Assembly: GCA_937926515.1 (NCBI GenBank) | Contig: CALAZZ010000059.1 | Span: 1 to 13,623, forward strand | Direction of reading: 5' to 3' | DNA from: an uncultured Bacteroidales bacterium | GTDB taxonomy: Bacteria > Bacteroidota > Bacteroidia > Bacteroidales > F082 | DNA length: 13,623 bases | The notes under the pieces: generated by a model | What the model was told of the DNA's origin: nothing | Databases searched by the model: none | Seen by the model: only the letters and a program-made list of their open reading frames with translations | In this document: piece after piece, positions 1 to 5,594 of the stretch | Position numbering within the stretch: the stretch's first letter is position 1 | Layout of the letters: every line of letters begins with the position of its first letter | Position numbers and translations under genes: made by a program

Positions 1-569
1 GCCATCAATTTGCCACCACGGGCAATTAACAAGGCTGTGGCATTGGCACCGGTACCGGCTTCGCCCTTCACCACAACGCCTGGTTCGATGGTGAGTGTAA
101 CGCCATCTACAACGGCTACTCTATTTTGAAGAACATATACTTTGCCGGTTTCCCAGGTTGCATCTTCTGTAATATTGCTGCTGATGAAAAAAGTGGTCTG
201 CTCTTCAACCACATTTAAAACAGCCGTCGCATCATCACTTTGATTGAGCTCGTCCATTACGCTCAGCGTCACTGATCCGGCACCAGAAGCATTTCCTGCC
301 GTAAAATTAACAACTATGGAGCCTGATTTTGCTCCCGCACTTCCATCAGTTGTAACACTTGCCGTGCCATTTGTAGCAGTTACATTTGATGATTTGAATC
401 CGGCCTCGGCATTAAAACCAAATGTAATCTCAACGCTTGAACCGGTAAGTACTTCCTGCTGTTCAGGTGCACTCACTTTAGGTGATGATTTGTCGGTGTC
501 ATCATCTTTATCACAAGATGAAAAGATTGCTACTGCGACAAAAAGACTTAAAATCAATAGTTTTTTCAT
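1..569 (-). CDS. Surface lipoprotein, N-terminal part (cut by left window edge)
   Basis: Open frame from the ATG at 567-569 to the left edge; 189 codons are visible and there is no stop, so the gene continues outside. The N-terminus is a lipoprotein signal (MKKLLILSLF then AVAIFSSC) with Cys19 as the lipid anchor. The residues after it (DKDDD) resemble the acidic lipoprotein export signal that places Bacteroidota lipoproteins on the cell surface. Residues about 30-120 are Ser/Thr/Ala/Gly/Val-rich and look like an Ig-like beta domain. From about 125 the pattern (TEDATWETGKVYVL, then VDGVTLTIEPGVVVKG) matches the opening of a right-handed parallel beta-helix family common in marine Bacteroidota. 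Function is unknown; a substrate-binding or scaffold role at the surface is inference. The upstream region carries an 11-bp repeat array and a -7 element. An overlapping plus-strand frame at 244-597 is a shadow. Confidence 0.85.
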   Translation of the reverse strand, partial: MKKLLILSLFVAVAIFSSCDKDDDTDKSSPKVSAPEQQEVLTGSSVEITFGFNAEAGFKSSNVTATNGTASVTTDGSAGAKSGSIVVNFTAGNASGAGSVTLSVMDELNQSDDATAVLNVVEEQTTFFISSNITEDATWETGKVYVLQNRVAVVDGVTLTIEPGVVVKGEAGTGANATALLIARGGKLM

Positions 570-599
570 GTTTCTATGTTTTGGATTAAAATTATGATG

Positions 600-607
600 C
601 AAAAGTC
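600..607 (-). promoter_or_regulatory. Putative -7 element of the lipoprotein gene
   Basis: On the minus strand the sequence is GACTTTTG followed by C, 7 of 8 matches to the Bacteroidota -7 consensus TAnnTTTG. It lies 30 nt upstream of the ATG. No TTTG -33 element is present at the usual 19-21 bp; that space is taken by the first unit of the repeat array at 624-667. Supported mainly by its exact positional match to the promoter at 1853-1860. Confidence 0.45.
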
Positions 608-623
608 AACATCTTAAAGAACC

Positions 624-667
624 AGTTGGTTAAGCCGCTTTTATTATAATGTTAAGTTTACCTTAAG
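624..667 (-). repeat. 11-bp direct-repeat array (PHO-box-like operator), four slots
   Basis: Read on the minus strand, units begin at 667, 656, 645 and 634. Their leading cores are CTTAAG, CTTAAC, AATAAA (degenerate) and CTTAAC, with an exact 11-bp period. The nearest unit ends 17 bp upstream of the -7 element at 600-607. An 11-bp direct repeat on one face of the helix is typical of OmpR/PhoB-family response regulators, and the CTTAAC core resembles the cyanobacterial PHO box. The assignment to phosphate is inference. Confidence 0.5.
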
Positions 668-782
668 CCAAAAAGGTTATTCCTCAAACCATAAAAACCA
701 AATTGAGAAATAGCTTTTACACCCATATGGGATTGTTAATCAACAATAAAGAGAATAAAGAAATAATGAATCGTGTTATGAT

Positions 783-801
783 ATTATGATCACATCATAA
801 T
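783..801. repeat. Perfect 8-bp inverted repeat with 3-nt spacer
   Basis: Arms 783-790 and 794-801 are perfectly complementary around CAC. It lies 74 bp downstream of the MORN-like gene's stop codon and about 210 bp upstream of the lipoprotein ATG. It could be a dimeric regulator site or a transcript-end hairpin; there is no U-tract. Confidence 0.4.
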
Positions 802-874
802 TTGGTGAAAGCAGGTCCTAACGGTCCTTGAAGTGTAAGTGAGCTAACAAAAATCTATTGGATGAAATATTCAC

Positions 875-1336
875 TTATGGTTCAAACTGCTTTTCGTTGA
901 TGAGAATCCCACTTTCGTCCCACATCAACCAAGTGCCGGTTCGTTCGCCACGATCATAATTCATTTCATACCTGAGCGTCCCCTTCTCATCCCAGATGAA
1001 CCATTTCCCATGTTTTTGTCCGTTCTCATAATTAGCCACCCCGGTTCTGATACCAGCTTCCGTCCACGTAATCCAAGTACCATGTTTCACACCATCGCTC
1101 CACGCCCGCTCTTCTTTTTTATTTCCATTTTCATGGTAATATACAGAAATACCATCCTCGATTCCGTCAATAAAAATGCGGACAGCAACAAGGTTTCCAT
1201 TGTCATCATATGTTTCAAGTGTTCCATTCAGTTTTTTGCCATCAAGGTAATAGCCATCCGGACGCAATTCGGGTTCCTGAGCTGATAATGACCAGGCAGT
1301 AAACAATATCATGATGCATAAAAGGGACTTCTTCAT
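875..1336 (-). CDS. Secreted MORN-repeat-variant protein
   Basis: 153 aa from an ATG at 1334-1336. Residues 1-20 form a Sec signal peptide ending in LSAQ, so the protein is exported. The mature part is made of short repeats of about 22-23 residues of the MORN-variant type (G-x-W-x-x-W-x-x-x-G): GTWITWTEAG at 86-95, GKWFIWDEKG at 110-119 and GTWLMWDESG at 134-143, with more divergent copies before them (YYHENGNKK at 67-75). Automatic annotation often calls such proteins YwqK-family antitoxins, but nothing here suggests a toxin-antitoxin pair: the neighbour on either side is an exported protein on its own promoter. Such repeats fold as beta-hairpins in surface or periplasmic proteins; the real role is unknown. 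No Shine-Dalgarno sequence; a weak -7-like TATCTTTA lies at 1364-1371 (minus). Confidence 0.85.
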   Translation of the reverse strand: MKKSLLCIMILFTAWSLSAQEPELRPDGYYLDGKKLNGTLETYDDNGNLVAVRIFIDGIEDGISVYYHENGNKKEERAWSDGVKHGTWITWTEAGIRTGVANYENGQKHGKWFIWDEKGTLRYEMNYDRGERTGTWLMWDESGILINEKQFEP

Positions 1337-1412
1337 TGATTCTAAGAGTTTGGATTTAGTTATTAAAGATATGCTAAATATCGTTACGATTAAAACGTCT
1401 GTTCAAACAAAT

Positions 1413-1443
1413 TAAAAAAAAGACAAGCCCTTCGACCTGTCTT
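1413..1443 (-). terminator. Intrinsic terminator of the small carboxypeptidase-like-domain gene
   Basis: On the minus strand AAGACAGG (1443-1436) pairs with CTTGTCTT (1427-1420). This gives an 8-bp stem with one G-U pair and an 8-nt loop, followed directly by an uninterrupted T-run down to 1414. It starts 33 nt after the stop codon of the gene at 1477-1827, and so separates that gene from the MORN-like gene. Confidence 0.85.
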
Positions 1444-1476
1444 AGTTATGATAAAATTTAGCCAAGGCTCAAAGCA

Positions 1477-1827
1477 CTATTTTTCGCCATTGGCCGCTAA
1501 TTTCACTTCCAATTTTTCATTACCAAACAAAGCAAATTGTTTTAGGGTAACATCCTCGTAGGAAATATAGCTTACCTTAATATCGTATTTACCCGGCATC
1601 AGGCCATTCAGGGTGAAACGACCATCAAAATCAGTAAAGATCTTTTCTTCAAAACCTTCAACGGTAAGCGTGGCACCGGCAAGGCCTTCGCCTGAAACCT
1701 TGTCAATAACCTGTCCGCTCATGTTCAATGGTGCGGGCGCTGACAATTCACCACCTTCAGAATTGGCAATTAAACTGGTGGCCGAAAAAAATAAAAACGT
1801 TACTATTACACTGATGGTTTTTCTCAT
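1477..1827 (-). CDS. Small secreted protein: single carboxypeptidase-like regulatory domain
   Basis: 116 aa, ATG at 1825-1827. Residues 1 to about 21 form a signal peptide (MRKTISVIVTFLFFSATSLI). Residues about 36-112 are one complete carboxypeptidase-regulatory-like beta-sandwich (CarboxypepD_reg-like). The typical pattern is present: SGQVIDKVSGEGLAGATLTV, then FTDFDGRFTLNGLMPGKYDI, then VSYISYED. This domain normally forms the N-terminal extension of SusC/TonB-dependent receptors; here it is the whole mature protein, with no plug or barrel after it and a terminator 33 nt beyond the stop. Location is periplasm or outer membrane by inference; function unknown. It has its own promoter, with an 11-bp repeat array upstream and a matching terminator, so it is a monocistronic regulated unit. 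Confidence 0.88.
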   Translation of the reverse strand: MRKTISVIVTFLFFSATSLIANSEGGELSAPAPLNMSGQVIDKVSGEGLAGATLTVEGFEEKIFTDFDGRFTLNGLMPGKYDIKVSYISYEDVTLKQFALFGNEKLEVKLAANGEK

Positions 1828-1852
1828 GACTTATGTTTCTTTTGATTCGAAG

Positions 1853-1860
1853 CAAAAGTA
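1853..1860 (-). promoter_or_regulatory. -7 promoter element TACTTTTG
   Basis: Perfect match to Bacteroidota TAnnTTTG, followed by C (the consensus pyrimidine), 25 nt upstream of the ATG at 1827. No TTTG is found 19-21 bp further upstream, so it is a -7 without a -33. That fits a promoter that depends on an activator bound at the adjacent repeat array (1877-1942). Confidence 0.6.
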
Positions 1861-1876
1861 TGTCAGAAATCACCAG

Positions 1877-1942
1877 CCCATGCTAAGTGCTCATTAAGAT
1901 ATCTTTAAGATTAACTTAATCTAATATTAAGATAATGTTAAG
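1877..1942 (-). repeat. 11-bp direct-repeat array (PHO-box-like operator), six units
   Basis: Read on the minus strand, units start at 1942, 1931, 1920, 1909, 1898 and 1887. Their cores are CTTAAC, CTTAAT, ATTAAG, CTTAAA, CTTAAT and CTTAGC, at an exact 11-bp period. The last unit ends 17 bp before the -7 element at 1853-1860 and covers the position where a -33 box would be. This arrangement is typical of OmpR/PhoB-family activation; which regulator binds is inference. Confidence 0.6.
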
Positions 1943-1995
1943 TGCAATTCGAATTACAGTCAACAGATTAGAATTTCCTGAATATCTGCTCTATT

Positions 1996-3132
1996 CTACC
2001 TGATAGAGGTATATCCTCCGGGTATTCCATTTTTTGAGAGTACCACTTGCCACAGCTGGTTTTTGCGTGCCCTGAAGGATCCGGCGCAGCTGAGCAGGTA
2101 ATACTTCCACATCCTGAAAAACTTGATTTCATAAAATGTTTTTAGTTCATCCCATGCCTGTTCAAAATTATGATACCAAGCCATCAAGGTACGGTCGTAA
2201 TAGGGCCCAAAGCTATGCCAGTCCTCCATAACAAACAAGCCCTCCATTGATGATGCCAGTTGCCTGATAGATGGCAGCATGCTGTTTGGAAATATGTATT
2301 TGGCAATCCAACGATCAGTTGTGATGGCAGAATTGTTGCCACCAATGGTTTGCAGTAAAAATAATCCGTCATCTTTCAGCAAATGATTCACCTTTTTCAT
2401 GAAGGTCCTGTAATTTTTGTATCCAACATGCTCGATCATGCCAATGGATACAACACGGTCAAAACGCTCTTCTTTGCCTGACAAGGAAGTCGCATGCAGG
2501 CTTCGGTAATCCTGAAATCTGATTTGAACCGGTAGTCCAATGCATAGCTCCTCGGCCAGTTCAGCCTGTTCTTTAGAAACGGTTATGCCCACACTTTCAA
2601 TATTGTACTTTTCACTGGCATATTTACAGAAACTGCCCCAGCCACATCCTATGTCCAGAACTTTCATTCCTGGTTTCAGCTTCAATTTACGGCAAATAAG
2701 ATCAAGCTTGGCTTCCTGCGCCTCATCCAGGTTTTGAGCATCTTTCCAGTAGGCGCATGAATATACCATACGTTTGTCTAACATTTTACTGAACAGCATG
2801 TTCCCTACATCATAATGATGCTTGCCTATTTCAAAAGCTTTTGATCGTTTACCATGATTAAAGAGCCATGCTTGCAGGTAATGGGGCAGAAATCGCAGGC
2901 TTCTAACCTTTTCTTCAACTGAGGCACTGAGTATTTTACAGAAAAACTCATCCAGCCTATCGACCTCCCACCAACCAGCCATATAGGCTTCTCCCAAGCC
3001 CAGGGAGCCATTGTGAAGCACACGGCCATATAAATGTGGATTCAATACCTGTATATCTGTTTCGGCTTTGCCATTGATTTCAATTCCAGCCAAAGCAAGC
3101 AGTGATCTGAAGGTTTCTTCGAGCTTTTTCAT
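1996..3132 (-). CDS. cfa: Cyclopropane-fatty-acyl-phospholipid synthase
   Basis: 378 aa from the ATG at 3130-3132, close to E. coli Cfa (382 aa) and alignable along its whole length. The enzyme transfers a methylene group from S-adenosylmethionine to the cis double bond of membrane phospholipid acyl chains, at the cytoplasmic membrane face. An N-terminal lipid-binding part (INGKAETDIQV, GSLGLGEAYMAGWW) is followed by the SAM-binding motif LDIGCGWG at 159-166. Active-site residues equivalent to E. coli C139, E239, I268, Y317 and C354 are present as C126 (YSCAYWKD), E234 (IEHVG), I263, Y312 and C349 (SCAGSFRAR). E. coli H266 is replaced by Gln261 (LLQTIG). An in-frame TTG at 3177 would add 15 residues, but it lies within the promoter at 3148-3178, and homology begins after the ATG. 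It may also be read through from the protease gene 64 nt upstream. Confidence 0.95.
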   Translation of the reverse strand: MKKLEETFRSLLALAGIEINGKAETDIQVLNPHLYGRVLHNGSLGLGEAYMAGWWEVDRLDEFFCKILSASVEEKVRSLRFLPHYLQAWLFNHGKRSKAFEIGKHHYDVGNMLFSKMLDKRMVYSCAYWKDAQNLDEAQEAKLDLICRKLKLKPGMKVLDIGCGWGSFCKYASEKYNIESVGITVSKEQAELAEELCIGLPVQIRFQDYRSLHATSLSGKEERFDRVVSIGMIEHVGYKNYRTFMKKVNHLLKDDGLFLLQTIGGNNSAITTDRWIAKYIFPNSMLPSIRQLASSMEGLFVMEDWHSFGPYYDRTLMAWYHNFEQAWDELKTFYEIKFFRMWKYYLLSCAGSFRARKNQLWQVVLSKNGIPGGYTSIR

Positions 3133-3147
3133 GATGAACTTACATTT

Positions 3148-3178
3148 TAAAGGTAAACTAAAAAAAGCTTCACTCAAA
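3148..3178 (-). promoter_or_regulatory. Putative cfa promoter
   Basis: On the minus strand TTTG (3178-3175), 19 bp, then TACCTTTA (3155-3148), one base off the -7 consensus TAnnTTTG. The predicted start of transcription is about 10 nt before the ATG at 3132. This supports that ATG and independent expression of cfa, in addition to possible read-through from the upstream genes. Confidence 0.5.
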
Positions 3179-3196
3179 GATCATAACAATTTACCT

Positions 3197-4684
3197 TTAT
3201 TCCAAAATTAACTTTTGGCGTCCGACGATACCTTGTCGATCGCTTAGCTGAAAAATGTATATGCCCCGCTCGTAATTTGACAGATTAAGCTTAATGTTTA
3301 TGCTTCGGATGTTTTCAATGGTTATGATCTCATACCCAATAGGATTGAAAATTTGAATATTGTAAGGAGGGTTAAAACTGCATGGCAGTTCAATATTCAC
3401 TTCATCTACAGCCGGATTGGGGAAAAGAAACATTTTAATCTTTCTGTCCAGATCATATTCGGCAAGTGCGGTAGTTGTGTGTCCAATATCAACCACCACC
3501 CCTTCAATAACATTCAGGTTATAAGGAATCTCTTGTGGCAACAGGTACCAGCCATTAGAACTACCTCCCCATCCAAAATTCAGATGAAAATATTCATTGG
3601 TATTATATCCGTCTATCACCACATTGTGCCCGACAGTCCAGTTCACATCAACCACAGCCAAATGCACCGGCAAGGTATCCTTGATGTTCTGCTGGATTCG
3701 TTTATACACATTGAAACTGCTCTCATCAAGCAATGATGCTTCTGAAAAACCAAAGCGCATATAGGCGTCAAAAGCCTGGTTCACACCGAAGGTGCCTGAA
3801 ACCTGTGATGTAAATACCTGCTTGCATGCCACACCACAGGCAAAGGTCAGTGCAGCCATATCCTGATTTGTCAGTCCTGTGTTGTTTGCGTAATGCGAAT
3901 TCAATGTATCCAGGTAGTCATTCAATTCAGGATAGGATGGAAAATCATAGGTAGCATAGTCATCATCAATCCAGTATTGCCTGCCCGCATAGTTGTGATA
4001 ATAATCATCATCGTCATTAAAATGAGTATTATTGGTGGTCTGATGAAAATTAACGATCTGTGCCATGGCTACTGCCGGACAACCGGCAAGGCTTCTGGCC
4101 ATCGTTACCGGATCAATAGGACACAGGTCGTTATAGGGATAATTTTGTGTCCAGTTTGTCTTTAGCCATCCATTTCCCACTTCCGGCCATTGCTGAAATC
4201 CGGTACTGCTCTTATCTCGGTTTGGTTGATTCAAACATGTATCCCATTCTGGGTTATGCTGTTCCAAAATGCCACCTCCATTTAAATCAAAATATTCCAG
4301 CCTGCTGCGTATATCGGCCTGAATCATTGCATACATAGGATTGTGAGGACCAGGTTCGCCAAAACTATTCTCAAATGAATAGGCCAATACAGGCGGAAGC
4401 CTTTTTGAGGCTGTCACAACAACAAATCCTGTCGGTTTTAATCTAAATATCCTGGCAAGACACACATGGTTGTGCATGAGCTTTTCAGAGCTTGCGATGG
4501 TAAAGATTGAATCAGCTTTAAAAAAGATTAGATGCTGATTCACCGCTATTACGTCTTCCTCGCAGGTTATGGACTCAGTGGTTGAATGATCAATGTGATC
4601 AATATCGGAATTAAATGGTGTTGCAATGCAAAAGGATACTAGCATCAAGCAACACGATGCTGTTAAAAACGAAATTTTTTTCAT
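3197..4684 (-). CDS. Secreted C10-family (streptopain-like) cysteine protease with T9SS-type tail
   Basis: 495 aa, ATG at 4682-4684. Domain order: signal peptide about 1-21 (MKKISFLTASCC...SFCIA); a propeptide of the Spi type about 40-135 (IFRLKPTGFVVVTASKRLPPVLAYS is typical); a papain-like C10 catalytic domain about 165-400; and a C-terminal domain about 417-495 resembling a type A T9SS sorting signal (FPNPAVDEVNI ... GIYIFQLSD ... QKLIL). The catalytic Cys is C202 in AGCPAVAMAQI, the His is H353 in VGHNVVIDGY, and the substrate-site Trp loop is LNFGWGG (368-374). It should be exported by Sec, then by T9SS, and matured by propeptide removal. An Asp-rich loop (NDDDDYY, 223-229) follows the catalytic helix. 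The gene starts 37 nt after the outer-membrane protein gene; a weak -7 (CATATTTG, 4713-4706) precedes it. Substrate unknown. Confidence 0.92.
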   Translation of the reverse strand: MKKISFLTASCCLMLVSFCIATPFNSDIDHIDHSTTESITCEEDVIAVNQHLIFFKADSIFTIASSEKLMHNHVCLARIFRLKPTGFVVVTASKRLPPVLAYSFENSFGEPGPHNPMYAMIQADIRSRLEYFDLNGGGILEQHNPEWDTCLNQPNRDKSSTGFQQWPEVGNGWLKTNWTQNYPYNDLCPIDPVTMARSLAGCPAVAMAQIVNFHQTTNNTHFNDDDDYYHNYAGRQYWIDDDYATYDFPSYPELNDYLDTLNSHYANNTGLTNQDMAALTFACGVACKQVFTSQVSGTFGVNQAFDAYMRFGFSEASLLDESSFNVYKRIQQNIKDTLPVHLAVVDVNWTVGHNVVIDGYNTNEYFHLNFGWGGSSNGWYLLPQEIPYNLNVIEGVVVDIGHTTTALAEYDLDRKIKMFLFPNPAVDEVNIELPCSFNPPYNIQIFNPIGYEIITIENIRSINIKLNLSNYERGIYIFQLSDRQGIVGRQKLILE

Positions 4685-4721
4685 TTATAATATCATTGGT
4701 TTGATCAAATATGCATTACAA

Positions 4722-5456
4722 TTATAAAGTCCATAATAATCCCACTGTTGCATAATGAAACATCGAAAAGGTATAAACTGAGTTGTTGTCGGCGCCGCCT
4801 TCGAGCAGGCGGTAACCTGCTTTGAGCATGAAACTTTCCGTAATCATATGACTTACGGCCAAAAACACATCTTCCGCCCTTCCCTGCGGTGCTGCCAGCG
4901 CATCACCATCAAGAAGCAGTCCCCAACGATCAGTTGGTTTCCAGTGGATTATAAAATTAATTAAGGGGACAAAGCCCAGGTCATCCTTACGTGATGAGAT
5001 CCCTCCGCCTGCAAAATCAATATAGGCATCCCGCAGCTTGACTGTGAGCCCCAGCCCGATCCTCAGGTTTTCATTATCAACCAAGTGATATCGATAGCTT
5101 ATGCGATATGAATTGAATTTGTAAGTAACCTCAAGGAATTGATCAGCAGCAAAAATGCTATTCCGGAACATCACATCCCTGCCCGGTAATCCCGAATATT
5201 CAAACTTTAGCGGGGCAAGAAGCAAAAGTACTTCCTGCCTTTCAGTAATATGATAACCAACTTTCAGCCTGTAGAAAAGTTGCGTGCCTGCATCAAACTC
5301 ATCCGAAAGTGAAACAAATGTTCCTCCCTCGCCGGGAATACGAACGTCATTGTAAGCAGTGGAAACCATCCCGGTTTCGATGTCAAGACTGAATTGAGCT
5401 GAAATCTGGTGCAGCATGAGTAAGACCGCAAATAAGGTCAGGAAAAGTGCTTTCAT
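4722..5456 (-). CDS. Outer-membrane beta-barrel protein
   Basis: 244 aa from the ATG at 5454-5456. A TTG nine codons further upstream (5483) gives a poorer signal peptide. Residues 1-20 are a signal peptide (MKALFLTLFAVLLMLHQISA) with Q as the first mature residue. The rest shows alternating hydrophobic/polar strands with aromatic girdle residues, e.g. AGTQLFYRLKVGYHI, QFLEVTYKFNSYRISYRYHL, NLRIGLGLTVKLR and MLKAGYRLLEGG, which suggests a barrel of about 8-12 strands. It ends FHYATVGLLWTL, a barrel-like last strand but without a terminal Phe. No close family is recognised; a porin-like or adhesin role cannot be told apart. It is the first gene of a possible unit with the C10 protease (37-nt gap) and is divergent from the MFS gene. 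Confidence 0.8.
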   Translation of the reverse strand: MKALFLTLFAVLLMLHQISAQFSLDIETGMVSTAYNDVRIPGEGGTFVSLSDEFDAGTQLFYRLKVGYHITERQEVLLLLAPLKFEYSGLPGRDVMFRNSIFAADQFLEVTYKFNSYRISYRYHLVDNENLRIGLGLTVKLRDAYIDFAGGGISSRKDDLGFVPLINFIIHWKPTDRWGLLLDGDALAAPQGRAEDVFLAVSHMITESFMLKAGYRLLEGGADNNSVYTFSMFHYATVGLLWTL

Positions 5457-5530
5457 AATTTGGTTTGAAAAACAGGCAAACAAGTTAGGAATTTTTTTTT
5501 AATAAAAATCACAGATGAAACTGTAACAAT

Positions 5531-5562
5531 ATTGCCATTTAAGGTAAAGCTTACTAGTATTG
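5531..5562 (+). promoter_or_regulatory. Putative promoter of the MFS gene
   Basis: ATTG (5531-5534), 20 bp, TAGTATTG (5555-5562): each element is one base off the Bacteroidota consensus (TTTG / TAnnTTTG). The predicted start of transcription is around 5568, about 27 nt before the ATG at 5595. This argues against translation starting at the upstream in-frame TTG at 5532. Confidence 0.45.
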
Positions 5563-5594
5563 TTGATAAATATTGGCAGTCAATTTCCAGCAAT

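Larger units (their letters stand above)
570..874. other. Non-coding region between MORN-like gene and lipoprotein gene (305 bp)
   Basis: AT-rich, with no credible gene. Besides the promoter and repeat array (600-667) it holds three small symmetric elements: the palindrome CCCATATGGG (722-731), directly followed by the inverted repeat ATTGTT-AATC-AACAAT (732-747), and the 8-bp inverted repeat ATTATGAT-CAC-ATCATAAT (783-801). None has a T-run on either strand that would make it a standard terminator. They could be operators or mRNA-stabilising 3' structures of the MORN-like transcript. Confidence 0.5.

Noticed and set aside
244..597. Plus-strand open frame of 117 codons
   Set aside because: It lies antisense to the lipoprotein gene, which has a good signal, lipobox and family-like composition; the plus frame has no recognisable features.
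875..1336. YwqK-type antitoxin of a toxin-antitoxin pair
   Set aside because: The protein has a signal peptide, and no adjacent small toxin-like gene exists; only the generic repeat type agrees.
1364..1400. Third copy of the 11-bp repeat array upstream of the MORN-like gene
   Set aside because: Only two degenerate cores (1363 and 1374) are in phase, and no core sits at the spacing shared by the other two promoters.
3133..3177. N-terminal extension of Cfa from a TTG start
   Set aside because: The added residues have no counterpart in Cfa proteins and the TTG falls within the predicted promoter.
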